From Ruegeria sp. SCSIO 43209 (GTDB lineage Bacteria; Pseudomonadota; Alphaproteobacteria; Rhodobacterales; Rhodobacteraceae): a DNA stretch of 64,000 bases. Positions 36,619 to 44,304 of this stretch are shown here, one piece after another. The notes beneath the pieces are model-generated. The model saw only the letters and a list, made by a program, of their open reading frames with translations. It had not been told where the DNA came from and made no database searches. Positions within the stretch are counted from its first letter, which is position 1. Each line of letters opens with the position of its first letter. The stretch is taken from positions 1,761,001 through 1,825,000 of the forward strand of contig NZ_CP065359.1 in the NCBI RefSeq assembly GCF_019904295.1, written 5' to 3'. Position numbers and translations under genes: made by a program.

Positions 36619-37758
36619 ATGGCGTTTTTCTCAAAGCTCAAGGACAAGCTGTTCAAATCCTCATCGCGCCTCGAAGAGGGGCTGGATGCAATTGTCGAGG
36701 ATGGCGGCGAGGAAACCCCAAATCCTGATCCGGTGATCCCCGAACCTGAGCCCGAACCGCAACCGGTTCCCGAAGTGCCGGAACCCACGCCCGCGCCCCA
36801 ACCGGTCGAGCCTCCCGCTCCGATCCCGGCTGATCCCACACTGGCGCCTCCACCCCCAGAGGTTCCAGAATCCAAGGGTTTGATGGGTCGCCTGTTCGGC
36901 CGAAATGAATCCAAGACCGTTGTCCGCCGCACGCTGGATGACGACATGCTGGAGCAACTCGAAGAGCTTCTGATCGCCTCGGATATGGGCGTCGACACCG
37001 CCTTGCGCGTTACGTCCAACATGGCCGAGGGCCGCTTTGGCCGCAAACTCTCGACCCAGGAAATCAAACAGCTGCTGGCGCAGGAGGTTGCCCGCGTGAT
37101 GGAACCCGTGGCCAAACCAATGCCGATCTACCCCAAACGCCCGCAAGTGGTGCTGGTTGTTGGCGTCAACGGTTCGGGCAAAACTACGACAATCGGTAAG
37201 CTTGCCAGCCAGTTCAAAGCCGCCGGCAAGAAAGTCGTCATCGCCGCCGGAGACACATTCCGCGCCGCCGCCGTCGAACAGCTGCAGGTCTGGGGTGACC
37301 GCGCAGGCGTGCCCGTATTGACGGCACCCGAAGGGTCCGACCCTGCCTCGCTCGCCTTCGATGCACTGACCAAAGCCCAGAGCGAAGGTGCTGACCTTCT
37401 GATGATCGACACCGCAGGCCGCCTGCAAAACCGCGCCGACCTGATGGAAGAGCTGGCCAAAATCGTCCGCGTCATCCGCAAGGTTGACGACACCGCACCG
37501 CACAACACTCTGCTGGTGCTGGACGCCACCACCGGGCAAAACGCCCTCAGTCAGGTCGAAACCTTCCGCAAACTGGCCGATGTCTCGGGCCTCGTGATGA
37601 CCAAACTGGACGGCACAGCCAAAGGCGGCGTGCTGGTCGCCCTCGCCGACAAGTTCGGCCTTCCGATCCACGCCATTGGTGTCGGTGAGCAAATCGACGA
37701 CCTCGCCCCGTTTGATCCCGAAGAATTCGCCGCCGCCCTGACGGGCCTACAATCCTGA
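36619..37758 (+). CDS. ftsY: Signal recognition particle receptor FtsY
   Basis: 379 residues. SRP receptor GTPase that brings ribosomes translating membrane proteins to SecYEG. N-terminal A domain (about 1-95) is acidic and proline-rich with repeated EPEP and PxP units and a membrane-binding basic start (FFSKLKDKLFKSSSRLEEGL); the helical N domain follows, then the G domain with VVGVNGSGKTTTIGKLA (P-loop, about 185), DTFRAAAVEQLQ, MIDTAGRLQNR and LVMTKLDGTAKGGVL. The nucleotide exchange-type insertion DTFRAAA is typical. Eight bases after the stop begins a copy of the intergenic repeat; the EamA gene comes next. Confidence 0.97.
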   Translation: MAFFSKLKDKLFKSSSRLEEGLDAIVEDGGEETPNPDPVIPEPEPEPQPVPEVPEPTPAPQPVEPPAPIPADPTLAPPPPEVPESKGLMGRLFGRNESKTVVRRTLDDDMLEQLEELLIASDMGVDTALRVTSNMAEGRFGRKLSTQEIKQLLAQEVARVMEPVAKPMPIYPKRPQVVLVVGVNGSGKTTTIGKLASQFKAAGKKVVIAAGDTFRAAAVEQLQVWGDRAGVPVLTAPEGSDPASLAFDALTKAQSEGADLLMIDTAGRLQNRADLMEELAKIVRVIRKVDDTAPHNTLLVLDATTGQNALSQVETFRKLADVSGLVMTKLDGTAKGGVLVALADKFGLPIHAIGVGEQIDDLAPFDPEEFAAALTGLQS

Positions 37759-37765
37759 TCCGCCC

Positions 37766-37818
37766 CTTCATCTGGCCGAAAATACCTTCGGGGGGCGTGG
37801 GGGCAGACAGCCCCCCAC
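37766..37818 (+). repeat. TTCATCTGGCC-type intergenic repeat, copy 2
   Basis: CTTCATCTGGCC-GA-AAATACCTTCGGGGG followed by the hairpin GTGGGGG-CAGACAG-CCCCCCAC (37797-37818). It begins eight bases after ftsY, the same distance from a stop codon as copy 1. Confidence 0.75.
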
Positions 37819-37845
37819 TCTCTCCGCCCAAGCGAAAGCCCCGAT

Positions 37846-38748
37846 TTGAGCGACTGGCTGATCTCCCTCGAAGGCACCGAAGCAGGCCACCAACTCGCCC
37901 TCGCGCTCGCGCTGATGGCGGCCTTCCTGCATGCGGTTTTCGGTGCACTGCAAAAAGGCCGCCACGACCCGTGGATGTCGCGCGGGGCGATCGATGCCTG
38001 CTACTGCCTTATGGCGATGCCATTCGCCTTCTTTATCGTGCCATGGCCCGAACCATACATGTGGCCGATCTTTGGCGTCGTTTGGCTGATCCATATCGGC
38101 TATAAGGTGCTGCAGGCGATGGCCTACACCAAAGGCTCCTATACCGTTGTCTATCCGGTCGTGCGCGGTACTGGCCCGCTCTTCACCGTGATCGGAGCCT
38201 ATCTTTTGTTCGGTGAAACCTTCTCGGCCATCCAATGGCTTGGAGTGGCGACGCTTCTTGCGGGTATCTTCGGCCTTGCCGCCTATAACCTGCGCTACCT
38301 TGAGACTAATCGAGATACGCTGCAAATCGCGCTGGTGCTAGCGGTCGTCACGGGCCTCTTCGTGGCGCTCTATACGACCTATGATGCCTACGGTATCCGC
38401 GCTACGGCCGACCCGTTCACCTTCCTTGCGTGGTTCTTCATGATCGACGGGGCCGCGATGCCGATCTATGCTGCGCTCAGATACCGCGCAATGATCCACC
38501 GCCCTGCGCTTGGACCTCTGATGCTTCGCGGGTTCGCGGGCGGCATCATCGCGCCGATGTCCTTCGGTGCCATCATGCTCGCCACGCGACTGGACAAGGT
38601 CTGAGAGGCGGCGGTCCTGCGCGAAACCTCCACCGTTTTCGCAGCACTCATCGGCTGGCTGGTGCTGAAAGAAACTGTCGGCCCCAGACGCATTGCGTTG
38701 ATGGCATTGATTGCACTCGGCGCAGTAATAGTTGAAATGGGCGGGTAA
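37846..38748 (+). pseudogene. EamA-family (DMT) transporter interrupted by an in-frame TGA
   Basis: From the TTG at 37846 the frame gives two EamA repeats but meets TGA at 38602-38604 after 252 codons. The same frame then runs on without a break to TAA at 38746-38748, and the extra 48 residues (EAAVLRETSTVFAALIGWLV, then LKETVGPRRIALM) are exactly the missing last two helices of the family, giving 300 residues in total. The interrupted spot reads Lys-Val-stop-Glu-Ala-Ala, where Gly (GGA) is expected, so one G-to-T change explains it. It may be a real nonsense mutation, a sequencing error or a readthrough site. A truncated 252-residue protein would lack its final membrane helices. Follows ftsY on the same strand. 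Confidence 0.8.
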
Positions 38749-38764
38749 GCAGCAGGTTGGAATC

Positions 38765-39370
38765 ATGGCAGAGAAAAAAGACATCAACCCATTCCTCAAA
38801 CAGGTACTGGAACTTGGCCCCCCACTGGCTTTCTTCTTCATCTACCTGCGCCTGCGTGATGACAATTTCGTGATCGGCGGCACCGAGTATTCTGGGTTCA
38901 TCGTCGCCACCATCCTGTTCGTTCCGCTGATGTTGGCCGCCATGGGCATCCTCTGGTACCTGACGGGCAAACTCAGCCGGATGCAGATTTTCACCGCATT
39001 CATGGTGATTTTCTTCGGCGGCCTCACCGCGTGGTTTAATGATGAGCGGTTTTTCAAGATGAAAACAACGCTGGTCTATGGCTTCTTTTCCGCCATCCTC
39101 GGGATCGGGCTTTTGCAGGGGAAATCCTACCTGGCATATGTTCTGGACGAGATGCTACCCATGCAGCACGAGGGCTGGATGATCCTCACCCGGCGTCTGT
39201 GTGCCTGTTTCGCAGTACTGGCCGCAGCCAATGAATTGGTCTGGCGCACGATGTCAACGGACCTATGGGTCAAGATCGAAACCTTCGGCTTTCCCATTGC
39301 CTTGATGGCGTTTCTGATGATGCAGTTCAACCTGCTGCAAAGCTATATGGATGATCCCGACAAGCAATAA
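38765..39370 (+). CDS. YciB/IspZ-family inner-membrane septation protein
   Basis: 201 residues with five or six membrane helices. Family pattern: PFLKQVLELGPPLAFFFIYL at the start, FFGGLTAWFNDERFFKMKTT in the middle (the F-x-D-x-x-F-I/F-K-x-K-P/T-T signature of YciB/IspA-type proteins), then FFSAILGIGLLQGKSYLAYV and FAVLAAANELVWRTMSTDLW with the late asparagine-glutamate helix. Related proteins affect septation and envelope integrity in Shigella and E. coli; the mechanism is unknown. ATG has AGGTTGGA upstream. It begins 16 bases after the interrupted EamA gene. Confidence 0.88.
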   Translation: MAEKKDINPFLKQVLELGPPLAFFFIYLRLRDDNFVIGGTEYSGFIVATILFVPLMLAAMGILWYLTGKLSRMQIFTAFMVIFFGGLTAWFNDERFFKMKTTLVYGFFSAILGIGLLQGKSYLAYVLDEMLPMQHEGWMILTRRLCACFAVLAAANELVWRTMSTDLWVKIETFGFPIALMAFLMMQFNLLQSYMDDPDKQ

Positions 39371-39479
39371 CTGTTCTTGCCCAAGCGTAACAAGCTAACA
39401 AAATTTCTTGGCTTAAGCTTGAAGCTGTGAAAAGTTGGGTCACCACCCGCACCACTCAACCCCGGAGATCAGCGCCCGA

Positions 39480-40148
39480 ATGATGGCATTTCCCAACAGT
39501 GGATTCCTGTCCGAAGCCTCTGAAGAGCTGCGCACCATGTTGGCAGCCCAGGCCACCGAAGTCACATTGGATCGAGGCGATGTCCTGTTCGAGCAGGACG
39601 ATGAAGGCGATGCGCTCTATGCCATTCTTTCCGGTGCGCTCGAAGTGTCATTTCTTGCGTCGAGCGGGCGCAAGCTGTCTCTCAGCATGATGCGCCCAGG
39701 TGAGGTGTTCGGGGAAATCGCGTTGTTCGACAGCGGTCCCCGCACCGCAACCGTTACTGCAGCTGAGCCCTCCAAAGTCCTGCGCGTTCGCCAGAAAGAC
39801 ATGATGGCGCAGATCCGGGAACATCCTGACCTTGCGGTGGATCTGATCCGCTTGGCCGGTCTTCGCATGCGTTATATGGGCGCTCAATTGAACGAGCAGG
39901 TATTCCTGCCGATGCCGATCCGACTGGCGCGCAAGCTTTTGCACCTGGCAGGACAACAGGACAGCCCAACGGCACGTATCACGCTTTCGCAGAGCGAATT
40001 GGCCGAATTTGTCGGTGCGACGCGTGAGGCAGTGTCAAAGACCATTTCGACATGGAAACGCGACAATGTCGTCGAAGCTTCGCGCGGCGGGCTGCAGATC
40101 CACGACTTTGACGCGCTGCGGCAACTGGCCGAATCCGATTTAATCTAA
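39480..40148 (+). CDS. Crp/Fnr-family transcriptional regulator
   Basis: 222 residues from ATG 39480 (GGAG upstream); a frame opening at 39435 adds residues with no family resemblance. Cyclic-nucleotide-binding fold at about 5-125 (FEQDDEGDALYAILSGALEV, MRPGEVFGEIALFDSGPRTA, the phosphate-binding cassette with GEIALF and R-T-A), dimer helix, then an HTH (about 155-215). The recognition helix GATREAVSKTI keeps the Arg-Glu pair that in E. coli CRP (CSRETVGR) reads TGTGA, whereas FNR has Val-Glu; no N-terminal Fnr cysteines are present. A perfect TGTGA-N6-TCACA site lies 15 bases after its stop. Effector (cAMP or other) is unknown. Confidence 0.88.
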   Translation: MMAFPNSGFLSEASEELRTMLAAQATEVTLDRGDVLFEQDDEGDALYAILSGALEVSFLASSGRKLSLSMMRPGEVFGEIALFDSGPRTATVTAAEPSKVLRVRQKDMMAQIREHPDLAVDLIRLAGLRMRYMGAQLNEQVFLPMPIRLARKLLHLAGQQDSPTARITLSQSELAEFVGATREAVSKTISTWKRDNVVEASRGGLQIHDFDALRQLAESDLI

Positions 40149-40162
40149 ATTTTCGGCACAGA

Positions 40163-40178
40163 TGTGATCCGCTTCACA
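40163..40178. promoter_or_regulatory. Perfect Crp-type operator TGTGA-TCCGCT-TCACA
   Basis: Matches the consensus TGTGA-N6-TCACA at all ten positions. It lies just after the Crp-family gene, centred at 40170.5, which is 41.5 bases before the predicted start of the downstream transcript, the spacing of a class II activation site. Confidence 0.8.
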
Positions 40179-40199
40179 TACGCAGCTTTAAGATTGCCC

Positions 40200-40205
40200 T
40201 AAGGT
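40200..40205 (+). promoter_or_regulatory. Predicted -10 element TAAGGT of the candidate small RNA
   Basis: Fits the TAnnnT pattern and places the start near 40211-40212. There is no good -35 box, as expected at a Crp-dependent class II promoter. Confidence 0.45.
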
Positions 40206-40210
40206 CAATC

Positions 40211-40308
40211 CCGTTACCGTAGGAGGTCGGTTTTATCATCCCCGATATCTGTCCACCGACCTCTCCCTGTACAGAGCCATATGCCTTCCCCGGCATATGG
40301 CTTTTTTC
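40211..40308 (+). ncRNA. Candidate Crp-controlled small RNA
   Basis: A compact transcript of about 98 nt with no reading frame. Hairpin 1 has a 9-base perfect stem, GAGGTCGGT (40223-40231) with ACCGACCTC (40255-40263), and a 23-base pyrimidine-rich loop; a short linker (TCCCTGTACAG) follows; hairpin 2 is a terminator. The 5' stem holds AGGAGG and the 3' arm plus linker reads CCGACCTCTCCC, which could pair with ribosome binding sites, as in the CCUCCUCCC-type small RNAs of alphaproteobacteria. A perfect AGGAGG is present but no start codon follows it. Existence and function are inferred from structure and promoter arrangement. Confidence 0.5.
40274..40308 (+). terminator. Rho-independent terminator
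   Basis: AGCCATATGCC-TTCCCC-GGCATATGGCT followed by TTTTTCTTT. Ends the candidate small RNA, or the Crp-family gene if no separate promoter is used. Confidence 0.9.
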
Positions 40309-40320
40309 TTTACAAAGTAT

Positions 40321-40350
40321 GAAAAAGGCCGGGAAAATATCCCGACCTTC
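40321..40350 (-). terminator. Rho-independent terminator after degP
   Basis: On the minus strand AAGGTCGGGA-TATTT-TCCCGGCCTT followed by TTTC, 28 bases beyond the degP stop. Stem has one mismatch-type G-U/A-C position. Confidence 0.75.
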
Positions 40351-40377
40351 TAATTTCAGATCTGTTCGCTGAGTTTA

Positions 40378-41868
40378 TTATTCTAGGCTCAGCGCTACGA
40401 ACCGGGGTTCCCCGCCCCGCCGCACCAGCAGCAACAGAGATTTGCGTCCTGCTTCACGCGCCTCATCCATCCGCGTCTCCAGATCAGTGATCGAAGTCAC
40501 CTTCTGCTGCCCCGCCTCAGTGATAAGATCACCGGCGCGCAGACCCTTTTCAAAGGCTTCCGAAGATTCATCAACATTGGTCACCAACAATCCTTCGGCG
40601 TCGGCATCCAGACCCAATTCCTCGCGCTGGCTATCCCCCAGCGGAGCGATGGTCAGGCCAAGAATATCCTTGTCTTCCTCCGTCGGCGTTTCGGCTTCCG
40701 GCTCTTCGCCGTTCTCGGCACGTTCGGCGTCTTCGCGGCGGCCCAGCGTCACCAGCACGGTCTGGGTGCCTCCATCACGGTGCACGACCACACGCACAGA
40801 TTTGCCAACGGTGGTCTCTCCCACCTGCCGCACAAGGCCGCGTGTATCCTCGACCTCGACGCCATCAAAGCTGATGATCACGTCTCCGGCCAGCAGGCCC
40901 GCTTCTTTTGCCGGACCGTCCGGTACATCGCTGATCAACGCACCTCCGGGTTTGTCCAGCCCCATCGCCTCGGCCATATCCTCGGTCACGTCCTGAATGC
41001 GCACGCCCAACCAACCGCGGCGGGTCTCCCCGAACTCACGCAGTTGATCAACGACCTTGATCACCACGTTCGAAGCCATCGAGAAACCAATCCCGATCGA
41101 GCCGCCATTGGGCGACAGGATCGCAGTATTCACACCGATAACCTCGCCATTCATGTTGAACAGCGGCCCACCCGAGTTGCCCCGGTTGATCGCAGCATCG
41201 GTCTGGATGTAGTCATCATATGACCCGCTCAGCGCCCGATTCCGGGCCGAGATAATCCCTGCTGACACCGAAAAGCCCTGCCCCAGCGGGTTGCCCATCG
41301 CGATCACCCAATCGCCCACGCGGGCAATGTCGCTGTCACCGAACTGCACGTATTTCAGCGGCCCTTCAGCCTCGACTTTCAGCAGCGCGATGTCGGTCTT
41401 TTCGTCCCGGCCGATTACCTTGGCAACCAAATCTTTCGCGGGCTGGCCATCACCGGGAAAAAACTCGACCAATATCTCATCGGCTTCGGCAATCACGTGA
41501 TTGTTGGTGACGATATAGCCGTCTTCCGAGATCACGAAGCCCGAGCCCAGCGCATTGCTGCGACGTGGACGATTTTCATTGTCCCCGCCATTGCGATCCT
41601 GAAACTCTCGGAAAAAGTCTTCGAATGGTGAGCCCTCAGGCACGATCCCTTGCGGGCCAGTCTGGCCTTCGATCAGCGTCGACGTGGTGATATTGACCAC
41701 CGCAGGGCTAATCTGTTCAGCCAGCGGCGCCAGGCTATCACCCCGCGCCTGCGCGGACACAGATTGAGCCAAAACCAGCAGCACCCCCACTAAGGTCAGC
41801 CACATCAGCCGCATCTTCGTAACAAAATCGTCCCGTCGGACGGACACACTGCGCGCCTTAGCCTGCAC
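40378..41868 (-). CDS. degP: Periplasmic serine protease/chaperone of the DegP (HtrA/Do) family
   Basis: 496 residues from a GTG start with AGGAG seven bases upstream. Signal segment MWLTLVGVLLVLAQSVSAQA, trypsin-like domain (about 50-270) with an intact triad: VTNNHVIAEADEI (His), EKTDIALLKV (Asp) and INRGNSGGPLFN (Ser), then two PDZ domains (about 285-370 and 400-490: GWLGVRIQDV, GALISDVPDGPAKEAGL; LGLTIAPLG, LLVTNVDESSEAFEKGL). Cleaves or holds misfolded envelope proteins. The acidic linker between the PDZ domains is rich in Glu. It ends the unit hflK-hflC-DUF2065-degP, a grouping that joins two envelope quality-control systems. Confidence 0.96.
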   Translation of the reverse strand: MQAKARSVSVRRDDFVTKMRLMWLTLVGVLLVLAQSVSAQARGDSLAPLAEQISPAVVNITTSTLIEGQTGPQGIVPEGSPFEDFFREFQDRNGGDNENRPRRSNALGSGFVISEDGYIVTNNHVIAEADEILVEFFPGDGQPAKDLVAKVIGRDEKTDIALLKVEAEGPLKYVQFGDSDIARVGDWVIAMGNPLGQGFSVSAGIISARNRALSGSYDDYIQTDAAINRGNSGGPLFNMNGEVIGVNTAILSPNGGSIGIGFSMASNVVIKVVDQLREFGETRRGWLGVRIQDVTEDMAEAMGLDKPGGALISDVPDGPAKEAGLLAGDVIISFDGVEVEDTRGLVRQVGETTVGKSVRVVVHRDGGTQTVLVTLGRREDAERAENGEEPEAETPTEEDKDILGLTIAPLGDSQREELGLDADAEGLLVTNVDESSEAFEKGLRAGDLITEAGQQKVTSITDLETRMDEAREAGRKSLLLLVRRGGEPRFVALSLE

Positions 41869-41999
41869 TTGGGGTCTCCTTGTTGACTAATTCTCTGTTG
41901 GCATCACCCGGATGCCCTTCTTTGCAACCAATGTAGTCAGTTTGTCCCGGCCCGCAACTCGGGATCGCGGGGAAATCACCCGTGCGTGAAACCATCGCA

Positions 42000-42194
42000 T
42001 CAAAAACCGACCTGATATGCGCCCCACAGCAGCACCAGCCCACTGACCACACAAAGCAGCCCGACCAGCCGCCGCGCCTGTTCCGGCAACGCGCGCAGCG
42101 CCTCAAGCATGCGTTCTATAAGCGAAGGGGCCAGCGCATAGGCCAGCCCCTCGACAATCAGTACCAGCCCGAAGGCCAGAAGGATCATGCCCAT
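42000..42194 (-). CDS. DUF2065-family small membrane protein
   Basis: 64 residues with two membrane helices: MGMILLAFGLVLIVEGLAYA and ARRLVGLLCVVSGLVLLWGA, joined by a short loop containing ALAPSLIERMLEAL. This is the DUF2065 (YjeT-like) pattern, a small protein regularly found beside hflC or in hflKC operons in proteobacteria; function unknown, perhaps an HflKC partner. The ATG shares a base with the hflC stop (TGATG); a GTG one codon earlier is an alternative. A 130-base gap follows before degP. Confidence 0.85.
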   Translation of the reverse strand: MGMILLAFGLVLIVEGLAYALAPSLIERMLEALRALPEQARRLVGLLCVVSGLVLLWGAYQVGF

Positions 42195-43090
42195 CACTCA
42201 GCGGCCGCAGCTGCCGGTGCCCGACGCCCGGTCGGAGAAGCAAGGTAGTTGAAGAACTCCGAGTCCGGGCTCAGGATCAACGAGCTGTTGCTGCCTTGCA
42301 GGGCATTCTCATAGGCGGTCAGCGAACGGTAGAATTCAAAGAACTCCGGATCGGCACCATAGGCTTCGGCGAAGATCGCGTTGCGTTCGGCATCGGCCTC
42401 ACCGCGAATGATCTCGGCCTCACGGTTGGCGTCGGAAACCAGTTCAACCACGGTCCGGTCGGCCTGCGCGCGCACACGCTGCGCGGCTTCGTTACCGCGG
42501 GCGCGTTCGTCGGTCGCTTCACGTTCACGTTCTGCCTTCATCCGGTCAAACGTCGCTTCAAGGTTGGCCTGCGGCAGATCGGTCGCCTTCAGACGCACGT
42601 CGATTACGTTCACGCCCAGCGCACGTGCCTGTGCAATCGCGCTGTTGCGGATACGCAGCATCAGTGCGGCACGATCCGAACTCAGGATGTCACGGGACGA
42701 AACCGAACCCAGTACCTCGCGGGTTTCGGCGCGCAGAATGCGGTCCAGACGATCCTCGGCAACCGGGATACCGCCGACACCAACGGCCTGACGGAACTGT
42801 TCCAGATCAGAAATCCGGTAGCGTGCGAAGGCATCGACCACCAGACGACGATCGTCCAGAGGCGTCACTTCCAGCGGCTGAACGTCAATCGACAGGATAC
42901 GGTCGTCATACCGCACCACTTCCTGAATCAGCGGGATTTTGAATGCCAGCCCCGGATCTTCCTTAACCGCAACAACGCGACCAAATTGCAGAACCAGAGC
43001 GCGCTCACGCTCGTCCACGATGAAGATCGAGGACAGAACACCGACTATCGCAAGAAAGATGATCGGCAGAATAAACGTTGTCTTACGCAT
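42194..43090 (-). CDS. hflC: HflC, protease modulator subunit
   Basis: 298 residues. N-terminal membrane anchor (FILPIIFLAIVGVLSSIFIV), then the SPFH/band-7 domain (DERERALVLQFGRVVAVKED, GLAFKIPLIQEVVRYDDRIL) and a long coiled coil rich in Arg/Glu/Ala (about 165-240: AEREREATDERARGNEAAQR). HflC and HflK form a large periplasm-facing cage around FtsH that modulates its proteolysis. The gene overlaps the hflK stop by one base and the DUF2065 gene follows with a one-base overlap, so all three are co-translated. The C-terminal tail ends in an Ala-rich stretch. Confidence 0.95.
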   Translation of the reverse strand: MRKTTFILPIIFLAIVGVLSSIFIVDERERALVLQFGRVVAVKEDPGLAFKIPLIQEVVRYDDRILSIDVQPLEVTPLDDRRLVVDAFARYRISDLEQFRQAVGVGGIPVAEDRLDRILRAETREVLGSVSSRDILSSDRAALMLRIRNSAIAQARALGVNVIDVRLKATDLPQANLEATFDRMKAEREREATDERARGNEAAQRVRAQADRTVVELVSDANREAEIIRGEADAERNAIFAEAYGADPEFFEFYRSLTAYENALQGSNSSLILSPDSEFFNYLASPTGRRAPAAAAAE

Positions 43091-44232
43091 CAGTTGCTCT
43101 CCCCTGCAGGGTTACGGCGCAACTCGTTGAGCGGCAAATAAGGCACAACGCCCTGCCCCGATCCTGTCGAGTTTTCATCCAGAATGATCTTGTCCACGTC
43201 ACCCAGCACCTGCTCCATGCGTTCCAGATACAGACGTTTGCGGGTCACATCAGGTGCTTTGGAATATTCCTCCAAAACCGCGCTAAAGCGGCTGGCTTCA
43301 CCCTGTGCACCGTTGATCTGCTGGGCACGATAAGCTTCAGCCTCTTCCAGTACCTGCGCGGCTTCACCACGCGCCTCAGCGAGAACGCGGTTGGCATAGG
43401 CGTCAGCGACGTTCTGCAACCTGTCACGCTCCTGCGCGGCGGCCTGAACGTCGCGGAACGCGGCAATCACGTCCTGCGGTGGATCAGCCTTGTCAAAGTT
43501 CACACGAACGATGTTTACACCCGAATCGTAGCTGTCCATTGTCTCTTGGATCAGTTCCTGCAGGCGATCAGCAATGATACCGCGATCCCGGTTCAGGATC
43601 GGCGCAAGTTCGCTCTGCGCAATAATCTCGCGCATCGCCGATTCAGACACGGCGCGGATTGTCTGGCGCGGATCACGCAGGTTGAACAGAAATTTCGCCG
43701 GGTCATTGATGTTCCAGACAACCTGATAGTCGATATCGACCACATTCTCGTCGCCGGTCAGCATCAGACCATCGTCGCTGCCACGGGCACCGCCCATGTC
43801 TTCGTTCTGTTCGCGGGTGACCGGAATGACCTCGGCGGTCACAAAAGGCCAAGGCGCAAAGTTCAGACCCGGATTTCCGACAGCCGAGAACTCACCCAGA
43901 AACAGTTCGACAGATTGTTCTTCGGGTTTGACTGTATAAAAGCTTGCTAGCCCCCACAGACCTGCCGCAACCAACAGACCGATCGCAACCGTCCCTTTGG
44001 TAAACGCGGGGCCACCGCCGCCGCCCGAACCATTTGTACCACGGCCACCGCCGCCACGACCGCCCATCAGGACGCGCAGCTGTTCCTGGCCCTTTTTCAT
44101 CAGCTCATCGATCTCGGGGATCTGCGGGCCGTCACCTTCGGGGGGCTTGCGCCCATCCCCGTTGTTTCCCCGATTTCCTCCGCCTCCGGATGAGCCTCCG
44201 CCCCCCCAGGGGCCGCCGCTGTTGCCCGCCAT
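43090..44232 (-). CDS. hflK: HflK, protease modulator subunit
   Basis: 380 residues. Glycine-rich, disordered N-terminus (PWGGGGSSGGGGNRGNNGDG and a second GGRGGGGRGTNGSGGGGG), as usual for HflK; membrane helix at about 87-107 (GTVAIGLLVAAGLWGLASFY); SPFH domain with YTVKPEEQSVELFLGEF; and a C-terminal coiled coil (QERDRLQNVADAYANRVLAE). Partners HflC in the FtsH-associated cage. ATG 44232 has AAGGGA upstream and gives the family's MAGNSGGPWG opening; twelve further codons of open frame upstream were rejected. Confidence 0.95.
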   Translation of the reverse strand: MAGNSGGPWGGGGSSGGGGNRGNNGDGRKPPEGDGPQIPEIDELMKKGQEQLRVLMGGRGGGGRGTNGSGGGGGPAFTKGTVAIGLLVAAGLWGLASFYTVKPEEQSVELFLGEFSAVGNPGLNFAPWPFVTAEVIPVTREQNEDMGGARGSDDGLMLTGDENVVDIDYQVVWNINDPAKFLFNLRDPRQTIRAVSESAMREIIAQSELAPILNRDRGIIADRLQELIQETMDSYDSGVNIVRVNFDKADPPQDVIAAFRDVQAAAQERDRLQNVADAYANRVLAEARGEAAQVLEEAEAYRAQQINGAQGEASRFSAVLEEYSKAPDVTRKRLYLERMEQVLGDVDKIILDENSTGSGQGVVPYLPLNELRRNPAGESN

Positions 44233-44304
44233 ATGTATCTTTTCCCTTGTGTTGGACCGTGTGATCACGGGTTCCCTTGTAACGTGTGTGCGCGCGCTTG
44301 CAAA

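Noticed and set aside
39425..39445. Autoregulatory Crp box ahead of the Crp-family gene
   Set aside because: TGTGA and TCACC occur there but nine bases apart and with one mismatch, not the N6 spacing of the site downstream.
40211..40270. Small protein with the perfect AGGAGG at 40221-40226
   Set aside because: No ATG, GTG or TTG follows at usable distance and the AGGAGG is paired in hairpin 1; a structured RNA fits better.
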